38,755 nt of DNA from Candidatus Cyanaurora vandensis (GTDB taxonomy: Bacteria; Cyanobacteriota; Cyanobacteriia; Gloeobacterales; Anthocerotibacteraceae): the NCBI RefSeq assembly GCF_013285555.1, contig NZ_JAAXLT010000174.1, positions 1 through 38,755 of the forward strand, in the 5' to 3' direction. The translations under genes and the position numbers were made by a program. This document shows, one piece after another, positions 33,096-38,755 of this stretch (positions are counted from its first letter, which is position 1; each line of letters opens with the position of its first letter). The notes below the pieces were generated by a model. It worked only from the letters and a program-made list of their open reading frames with translations. It was not told where the DNA came from and did no database searches.

Positions 33096-35801
33096 TTACA
33101 CCAAGGAACGTTTGCGCGTGACCATGCGGAAGGTCTCGATGAGATCGCTCTCTTCCCAGTTGCTGAACTGGTCGGAGCCAACCCCGCACTCAAACCCAGT
33201 TGCTACTTCACGGGCATCATCCTTGAAGCGTTTGAGCGAATCCACTTGTCCCTCAAAGACAACTGCCTTGGCACGGCGGACGCGCATCTGACAGTTACGG
33301 ATGACCTTACCCTCGCGGACATAACAACCAGCAATCTTGCCCAACTTACCGACGGGAATGACCTTGCGGACCTCCACAACCCCCAGCCTTTCCTCGACGA
33401 GTTCAGGCTCCAATAGACCTGCCATCGCGTCTTCGGCATCTTCGAGGAGTTTGTAGATGACATCATATTCGCGGATGTCTACCCCACTGTTGTCAGCCTG
33501 AGTGCGGGCGTTGGGGACAATCGTGGTGTTAAAGGCGAAGATTACCGCCCGGGAGGCCAACGCTAGGTCAATATCTGCTTCTGAAACCTCACCCGCTGCC
33601 GTCAGGAGAATCCGGAGCTGGACTTTGGTCTGGGGCAGTTTATTGAGTGACGCAATGATGGCCTCGACGGAACCCTGGACATCTGCCTTGAGGATCAAGT
33701 TGAGTTCCTTGAGTTCGCCTTCTTGGGCCTGGGCCGAGAGAGTCCCCAGACTGATGCGCCGGGTAGATAACTGGTTGTTGAGACGCAAGTTGCGGGAGGT
33801 CACGGTCCGCTCCTCGGAGATCCGGCGGGCCTCGCGTTCGTCGGCGTAGACCTCTAGCTCATCCCCAGCGGCGGGCACCTGCGAGAAACCCATCACTTCC
33901 ACCGGGATCGAGGGAGAAGCGAGGGTCACGGGCTGGCCCTGGTCATCAAACATCGCCCGTACTTTACCCAGGACTGGACCGACCACGAAGGTGTCCCCGA
34001 CACGGAGGGTCCCGTTTTGGACAAGAACCGTTGCCACGGGGCCTTTATTCTTGTCCAGGTGGGCTTCAATAATTGTGCCCTTGGCGTTGCGGTCGGGGTT
34101 GGCTTGCAAGTCGAGGATGTCAGCCTGCAAAAGCAACATTTCTAATAACAAGTCGAGGTTGATACGCTCACGGGCACTCACCGGGACCATGATCGTCTCG
34201 CCGCCCCATTCTTCGGGCACCAAGTTGTACTCAGCTAGTTCCTGTTTAACACGGTCAGGGTTGGCATCGGGCTTGTCTACTTTGTTGATGGCAACTACAA
34301 TCGGCACCCCGGCAGCCTGGGCGTGGCTAATCGCTTCTTTGGTCTGGGGCATTACCCCGTCATCAGCCGCCACCACGAGGACGGCAATATCCGTGACCTT
34401 GGCTCCCCTCGCCCGCATCGCCGTAAAAGCGGCGTGTCCAGGCGTGTCCAGAAAAACCACCCGCCGGACGGTATCCCCGGTCGGCACAGGCACCACGTAG
34501 GCCCCGATGTGCTGGGTGATCCCGCCCGCCTCGCCTTGGGCGACTTTGGTGGTCCGAATGGCATCCAGAAGGGAGGTTTTGCCGTGGTCAACGTGACCCA
34601 TGATCGTTACAACGGGCGGACGAATGAGGAGGTGGTCGAGGTCGGCTAAATCCAACATCTCGGTCTTGTGGGCATCTGCCACCACCCGGTCTCCGCGCTG
34701 GACCTCAAACCCGAGTTCAGCAGCAACCATCTCGGCGGTGGGGATTTCAAGGAGTTGGTTGATCGTCACCATGACGCGCTTGAGGAATAGGGCTTTAATC
34801 AGTTCCGTGGGCGGTAGGCGCATCTGAGCCGCCAAGTCTTGAATCGAGGTCGCACCCGTTAAGACAACGATTTTGGGGACGGTGGATTCTTCAACCGCAC
34901 TGCCCCGTTGACTCCGGCCCACAGGACCACTACCGCCCCCGGAAGAACTACTACTCCCAGCCGGAATCGGACGACTCGGACCCTTACGCGGAGCCGGGGT
35001 GGAACGAGTGGGCGCACTGGGGGTTTTGGCGGTGGGACGACTGATGGCATGGCGCGGAGTCTCGGCTCGCGCCGGTTCGCCTGCTTTAGCCGGGGTTGCT
35101 GTCTTGCGCTTGCTCTTGGCACTAGCTTCCTCAGCCTCCTCCTCCTCTTCACGGCGAGTCCGTTTAGGCTTGAGGCCAGGGGGCGGCTCTACAGCAGTAG
35201 CGACTTTAGGTGTGGGCAGAGGGGGCAAGGGGAGTTCTACGGGCGCGACGGGGACTTCAACCACAGGCGGCGCGACAACGACGACCGGAGGCGTGGCTTC
35301 TACCTTGGGTGGTAATGCTTCCACCTTAGGTAAGGGGACTTCCACAGGGGCAGGAGGCGTAACCGCCACGGGTGGTGGGGGCAATTCCACGACGACGGGT
35401 TTTACTACGGGTTCGGGCAGGACTACGACCGGAACGGCAGGAGCCGGGATAACCTCAGCAACGGCAGGCACTGGCTCAGGTGCAGGGGCCACCACTAATT
35501 CTGCAGCAGGACGGACGACTGCATTGACGGGCGGACGGTACACCTGAAGAATTTGTTGCTTACCACGGGTATCCACCACCTCGGGGGACTTCGCCGCGAT
35601 GGCAGGCTTGACTCCAGGTTTCATGCTCCCCGCACTCATCCGCGTTGTGCGGACAGCCTTACGAATTGCTTGGGCCTCTTCCTCGGTGATGGTGCTACTG
35701 TGGCTCTTGTAAGTGATGCCCAAGTTGTCACATATGACCAAAATATCCCGGTTTTCACGGTTAAGTTCTTTGGCTAAATCGTAAATTCTCACAGTTCGCA
35801 T
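33096..35801 (-). CDS. infB: Translation initiation factor IF-2
   Basis: IF-2 positions initiator tRNA on the 30S subunit. The start is the ATG at 35801 behind a perfect GGAGG with 7-base spacing. The N-terminal IF2_N helix ([19 protein letters not shown]) is followed by a long Pro/Ala/Val linker and an Arg/Glu-rich stretch to about residue 320. The G domain carries GHVDHGKTS (near 405), DTPGH and NKVDK, followed by domains II-IV ending at [18 protein letters not shown]. The total of 901 residues is normal. The long linker is typical for cyanobacteria. Confidence 0.98.
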   Translation of the reverse strand: MRTVRIYDLAKELNRENRDILVICDNLGITYKSHSSTITEEEAQAIRKAVRTTRMSAGSMKPGVKPAIAAKSPEVVDTRGKQQILQVYRPPVNAVVRPAAELVVAPAPEPVPAVAEVIPAPAVPVVVLPEPVVKPVVVELPPPPVAVTPPAPVEVPLPKVEALPPKVEATPPVVVVAPPVVEVPVAPVELPLPPLPTPKVATAVEPPPGLKPKRTRREEEEEAEEASAKSKRKTATPAKAGEPARAETPRHAISRPTAKTPSAPTRSTPAPRKGPSRPIPAGSSSSSGGGSGPVGRSQRGSAVEESTVPKIVVLTGATSIQDLAAQMRLPPTELIKALFLKRVMVTINQLLEIPTAEMVAAELGFEVQRGDRVVADAHKTEMLDLADLDHLLIRPPVVTIMGHVDHGKTSLLDAIRTTKVAQGEAGGITQHIGAYVVPVPTGDTVRRVVFLDTPGHAAFTAMRARGAKVTDIAVLVVAADDGVMPQTKEAISHAQAAGVPIVVAINKVDKPDANPDRVKQELAEYNLVPEEWGGETIMVPVSARERINLDLLLEMLLLQADILDLQANPDRNAKGTIIEAHLDKNKGPVATVLVQNGTLRVGDTFVVGPVLGKVRAMFDDQGQPVTLASPSIPVEVMGFSQVPAAGDELEVYADEREARRISEERTVTSRNLRLNNQLSTRRISLGTLSAQAQEGELKELNLILKADVQGSVEAIIASLNKLPQTKVQLRILLTAAGEVSEADIDLALASRAVIFAFNTTIVPNARTQADNSGVDIREYDVIYKLLEDAEDAMAGLLEPELVEERLGVVEVRKVIPVGKLGKIAGCYVREGKVIRNCQMRVRRAKAVVFEGQVDSLKRFKDDAREVATGFECGVGSDQFSNWEESDLIETFRMVTRKRSLV

Positions 35802-35813
35802 CAGCAATCCTCC

Positions 35814-36095
35814 CTATCCACCCGCAGGTGTTGTATTACTCACGCCTAACCTCATCCACAGTGCGTTGTATACCTCGGTGGGTACCCGGGCCTTGAGTAC
35901 CTTACTGAGGCGGTCTTTGCGCTGGGCCTGCTTCAGACAGGGCAACGTCGGACACAGATAGGCGGAGCGTCCCATGCCCCAATCTAATTGTACTTGGTGA
36001 GAAGGCCAGACTCGGACAACCCGCCAAAAAGATTCTCTACCGTCCTTACGGCGGCAGGCTAAACAGGAGCGTGTCTGAATGATTGGTTCGGGCAT
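35814..36095 (-). CDS. rnpM: YlxR-family RNase P modulator
   Basis: A 93-residue protein with TRSCLACRRKDGRESFWRVVR and the conserved GRSAYLCPTLPCLKQA segment. YlxR (RnpM) binds RNase P RNA and lowers its activity in Bacillus subtilis. It usually sits between nusA and infB. Here infB follows 12 bp downstream, but psbH lies upstream and no nusA is seen in the window. A co-transcribed ylxR-infB pair is likely. Confidence 0.9.
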   Translation of the reverse strand: MPEPIIQTRSCLACRRKDGRESFWRVVRVWPSHQVQLDWGMGRSAYLCPTLPCLKQAQRKDRLSKVLKARVPTEVYNALWMRLGVSNTTPAGG

Positions 36096-36181
36096 AGCTT
36101 GACCGCTCTACCCTAACGCACTAACTTCCAATCGGAAAGAGGGACCCAGCGGCTCCCCATCCTTAGGTTATGACCGGACGA

Positions 36182-36376
36182 CTAACGCCAGGGTGTGGTA
36201 ATAAACCCAGGAACCGAGAGGGACCCGTTAAACAACTGAATGATGATGATTAAGAACAAACCAAACAGGACGATCAAAGCACCCATCACGGGGGTCGTTC
36301 CCCAGCCGGGGGAGGCTTTGCCGTATTCCGAGTTCAGGGGCTTGAGTTGGTCGCCTAACCAAGTGCGGATCGCCAT
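36182..36376 (-). CDS. psbH: Photosystem II reaction centre protein H
   Basis: I place the start at the ATG at 36376, giving [20 protein letters not shown], the standard 64-residue PsbH. One membrane helix ([19 protein letters not shown]) precedes the lumenal [15 protein letters not shown] end. It binds beside CP47 and supports photosystem II assembly and QB function. AAAGG lies 7 bases upstream of the ATG. The upstream extension as far as 36568 is not real: it crosses psbN and the promoter region. The gene diverges from psbN. Confidence 0.97.
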   Translation of the reverse strand: MAIRTWLGDQLKPLNSEYGKASPGWGTTPVMGALIVLFGLFLIIIIQLFNGSLSVPGFITTPWR

Positions 36377-36412
36377 GGGCTGCCTTTGGGACGGAAAATT
36401 TACATTGCGTAT

Positions 36413-36445
36413 ATTATAGAAGAGTAATTTAAAAAATTCCACACC
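36413..36445. promoter_or_regulatory. psbH promoter in the psbH-psbN spacer
   Basis: On the minus strand a perfect TATAAT lies at 36418-36413, about 36 bases before the psbH start codon, placing transcription start near 36406. The -35 position (TGGAAT, 17 bp upstream) is poor, as for many photosystem genes. The same short AT-rich spacer must drive psbN in the other direction. Confidence 0.5.
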
Positions 36446-36577
36446 ATGATCCCCGCTCAAGTGATCATTTACGTCATTGTCGCCGCCCTGGTTGCCATCA
36501 CGGGCTTTGCGGTCTACACAGCCTTTGGTCCGCCTTCCAAGGCTCTTGAAGACCCCTACGAGATGCACGAAGACTAG
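36446..36577 (+). CDS. psbN: Photosystem II protein N
   Basis: A 43-residue protein ([20 protein letters not shown], then [20 protein letters not shown]) with one membrane helix. Despite its name PsbN is not a subunit; it is needed for early photosystem II assembly and repair. The conserved FGPPSKxLxDPxEMHED end is intact. It is too short for many ORF callers. The stop TAG is immediately followed by the GTG of the next gene with no gap. Confidence 0.97.
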   Translation: MIPAQVIIYVIVAALVAITGFAVYTAFGPPSKALEDPYEMHED

Positions 36578-37381
36578 GTGGACGATTGGTCCTTCACGCG
36601 CTTCAATGAGACCCTCGGGCCCTTATTTACGCCTGAGCGCGGTCTGGTGATGGATTTGGCGGGCGTTCATTTTATTGATCCCTATGTAATCGCGGGTTTG
36701 GCGATGGCAGAACTGAGTCTGGAGCGGTCCATCGTCCTTTTGCATCCCGAGGCCCCGGTCCTCTCCTACCTGCGCCGGATGAATTTTCCCTACCGGGAGA
36801 ATCGGACCCCGACCCAACCCACCCAAGACGAGGAGAGTCCAATTCTCCTAGAACTTTTTCGGATTCACTCGCGGGCAGATGGCGATACCGTTGCTCGTCA
36901 GGTCCTACACAGTCTGCAACAACGGCTGGGCTACACAGCTAAGCTGGCCCATACGGTTTTTGATGCCTTGAGTGAGGCTTTCCAGAATAGTTTGGAACAT
37001 GGCGGCTGGGCTCCTCTAGTCATCATGCAGGTATTCCGTCGGCAAGACCCCCTCCATCAACGACTCGTCCTTGCGGTAGTGGATGCCGGGGTAGGCATTC
37101 CCCATTCGTTGCGCCAAAACCCGGCCTACAGCGAAGTCCGCACCGACCGTCAGGCCCTGCAACTGGCCTTAAAACAGGGGGTCTCGGGGGTAGCAACGGA
37201 CCCAACGCGGGGTCAAGGATTGTGGCATCTCCAACAGATTTGTCAACGCTATGGGGGACGGCTGACGGTTCGTAGTGGTACAGCCCAAGTCTTCCGGGGT
37301 CCCGATAAGTTGCTATGGTTCCAGACCCCGCCGATCCCGGGGACCCAGTTGCGGCTGGAGTTATTTCATCTCCATCAATAA
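36578..37381 (+). CDS. STAS-like plus HATPase regulator (RsbW-type ATP-binding protein)
   Basis: The GTG start abuts the psbN stop, with no intervening base. Residues 1 to about 80 look like a STAS/SpoIIAA-type domain ([20 protein letters not shown]). Residues about 130-265 form a GHKL ATPase: N-box [17 protein letters not shown]1 box VDAGVGIP, G2 box [10 protein letters not shown]. There is no H-box, so it is an anti-sigma/serine-kinase-type regulator rather than a histidine kinase. A fused antagonist-like and kinase-like unit could be self-regulated. The partner is unknown; co-expression with psbN is suggested by the junction. Confidence 0.8.
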   Translation: MDDWSFTRFNETLGPLFTPERGLVMDLAGVHFIDPYVIAGLAMAELSLERSIVLLHPEAPVLSYLRRMNFPYRENRTPTQPTQDEESPILLELFRIHSRADGDTVARQVLHSLQQRLGYTAKLAHTVFDALSEAFQNSLEHGGWAPLVIMQVFRRQDPLHQRLVLAVVDAGVGIPHSLRQNPAYSEVRTDRQALQLALKQGVSGVATDPTRGQGLWHLQQICQRYGGRLTVRSGTAQVFRGPDKLLWFQTPPIPGTQLRLELFHLHQ

Positions 37382-38755
37382 CTACAGGATTCCTAGGGCG
37401 CGGCGGAGAGCAGCGAGGGCGCGATTGTAATCAACGATGGAGTTGAGTTGGTTGACGCGGGCTTGGGTCAAGTCCCGGTCAGCAATTAAGACATCGGTCT
37501 GGGTCCCTACTCCAGCCTCCAGACGCAGACGGGCCAAGACTAAACCTTCTTCGGCGGAGACCACAGCGGTGTTATTAGTCGCAATCCGCTCATTGGAAGT
37601 CTGCAACTGGGAAAAAGCACTCTCCACCCCAAAGCGCACACTGTTGAGGATATCCACATAACGGACACGGGCAGATTTGGCATCGGTAATGGCTTGGTCG
37701 GCTAGGGCACGGGCGGCCCCCCCATCAAAAATATTCCAGGTGACTTGTACGCCCGCGCTGTAGCCCGTGTAAATCCCCGAAACCCGGTCTAAGAAGTTGT
37801 CATAGGCTTCACCATTAACAAAAAGACTCACTTGAGGATGGATATTACCGTAAGCCGCTTCTTCCTGACCACGGGCCACCCCTTCGAGCGCAAGTTGCTG
37901 GTTGAGTTCGACGCGCTGACGGAAGGCTTGGAGGATGCTTTCTTCGAGACCCATCTGCCAATCTTCGCCGCGTGCCACGGGGTCCTCAGCCCGGACCTCC
38001 GTGGGCCGCTCAAAATTGAGGAGACGGGCCAAGTTCTGCTGGCTGACCCGTTGGTTATTTTGGAACTGGAGATTCTGTTGGACAGCGTTGGCGAGTTGGA
38101 CATTAGCCTGGAGGACCGCAAATCGCGTCCCGGTCCCGGCGGTAAGCTGGGCTTGGGCATCGCGGAGGGTCGCCTCGGCGGACCGGACGGAAGCCGCACC
38201 AATCGTCAAGTTGCCATCGGCGGTCTGGAGGTCGTAGTAGGCGGTGATGATACTACTAATTAAATCTTGACGGATACGTTCATAGTCGAGGCGCGTGGAC
38301 TGGAGACTCTGGGCGGCGGTGCGGATCTGACCGGAGACCAGCCCCCCAGAATAAACTCGCCAGTTGAGACTGACCTGACTCGTTAGGGGCGCACTCTCAG
38401 TGGAGTTGGAGAAACCGCCGGTATTGGTACCGCTGGTATTGACAAACGTCGCCCCCGACGAACTGGCACGAGCAGCGGCAGACTGACTGTAGGTCGAGGT
38501 CGCACTGAAACTAGCGGTGGGCGACAGTCCCGCCTCGGCACCCCGTACCCCAGCCTCACCACGCTCAATAGCAAGCTGGGCTAAGGCTAACTGGGGGCTG
38601 CGGGCGAGGGCAAGGGCGATCGCATCCTGAAGTTTGAGGGGACGGTTAACCTGGGCCTTAAGTTCAAAGGCCGTGTTGGGTAAAGGGGGTACTGTCGGCT
38701 CCAAGGGGGTCAGGTTCGTAGCGCCGGGGCTGGCAGTCTGGGCGGAGACGGGAAT
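37382..38755 (-). CDS. TolC-family outer membrane efflux protein (5' end outside window)
   Basis: The frame is open to the window end; a TTG near 38704 is not the true start because the upstream text (IPVSAQTASPGATNLTPLE) reads like the end of a signal peptide (VSAQT). The mature part has the two TolC/OEP repeats, each with long helices and a beta segment (LQDAIALALARSPQLALAQL; VSLNWRVYSGGLVSGQIRTA; ESILQAFRQRVELNQQLALE; VQVTWNIFDGGAARALADQA). This family forms the outer-membrane channel of efflux and type I secretion. The cognate pump lies outside the window. Confidence 0.93.
   Translation of the reverse strand: MPVSAQTASPGATNLTPLEPTVPPLPNTAFELKAQVNRPLKLQDAIALALARSPQLALAQLAIERGEAGVRGAEAGLSPTASFSATSTYSQSAAARASSSGATFVNTSGTNTGGFSNSTESAPLTSQVSLNWRVYSGGLVSGQIRTAAQSLQSTRLDYERIRQDLISSIITAYYDLQTADGNLTIGAASVRSAEATLRDAQAQLTAGTGTRFAVLQANVQLANAVQQNLQFQNNQRVSQQNLARLLNFERPTEVRAEDPVARGEDWQMGLEESILQAFRQRVELNQQLALEGVARGQEEAAYGNIHPQVSLFVNGEAYDNFLDRVSGIYTGYSAGVQVTWNIFDGGAARALADQAITDAKSARVRYVDILNSVRFGVESAFSQLQTSNERIATNNTAVVSAEEGLVLARLRLEAGVGTQTDVLIADRDLTQARVNQLNSIVDYNRALAALRRALGIL

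Noticed and set aside
36377-36568. N-terminal extension of PsbH to 128 residues
   Set aside because: It runs through the psbN gene and the shared promoter; standard PsbH starts at 36376.

Overview
The window is a piece of a cyanobacterial chromosome. It carries a magnesium-chelatase H subunit (chlH), the photosystem II genes psbH and psbN, an orange-carotenoid-protein-type gene pair, and small families largely confined to oxygenic phototrophs (DUF2839, DUF2996, an HHL1-like protein, an Npun_F0494-like protein). I infer a deep-branching, moderately GC-rich cyanobacterium from general look, but nothing here proves the genus. Gene order is mosaic: short housekeeping clusters are separated by decaying mobile and accessory DNA.

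Layout. 1-1540: tail of an ABC-transporter-like gene, then a broken ISKra4-type insertion sequence with intact 19-bp terminal inverted repeats. 1967-7982: chlH, a duplicated-domain hypothetical gene, DUF2839 and HHL1-like genes, and a YflT-type stress protein. 7983-10041: a structured non-coding stretch and the relic of a lipid/natural-product cluster (intact acyl carrier protein, broken acyl-ACP desaturase, broken fatty acyl-AMP ligase). 10295-16838: hybrid response regulator/histidine kinase, secreted M43 metalloprotease, Uma2 nuclease, methyltransferase relic, small cyanobacterial genes, cNMP-binding protein, a second IS relic and a SPOR-like secreted protein. 16897-23036: radical SAM/SPASM protein, LuxR-type regulator, DUF4434 protein, riboflavin synthase, a membrane-anchored TPR-like protein, accD, and the CTDH/HCP carotenoid-protein pair.

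23146-26000: an initiator tRNA gene interrupted in its anticodon loop by a group I intron, a broken TnpB, a small secreted protein and a DUF2887/Rpn-type nuclease. 26148-29715: a compact four-gene operon (coiled-coil-like protein, two tandem sulfotransferases, beta-propeller-like protein) that I consider the best candidate for an undescribed system. 29719-38755: BON lipoprotein, CBS-domain membrane protein, M50 peptidase, a Uma2 gene with one nonsense codon, infB and rnpM/ylxR, divergent psbH and psbN with a STAS/ATPase regulator directly abutting psbN, and a TolC-type outer-membrane protein running off the window.

At least eight genes or elements are broken by frameshift, nonsense codon or deletion, concentrated in 1-1300, 8300-9720, 11580-14290 and 23500-24350. 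The intact core genes look ordinary. All family assignments are from reading translations by eye; no database search was run.
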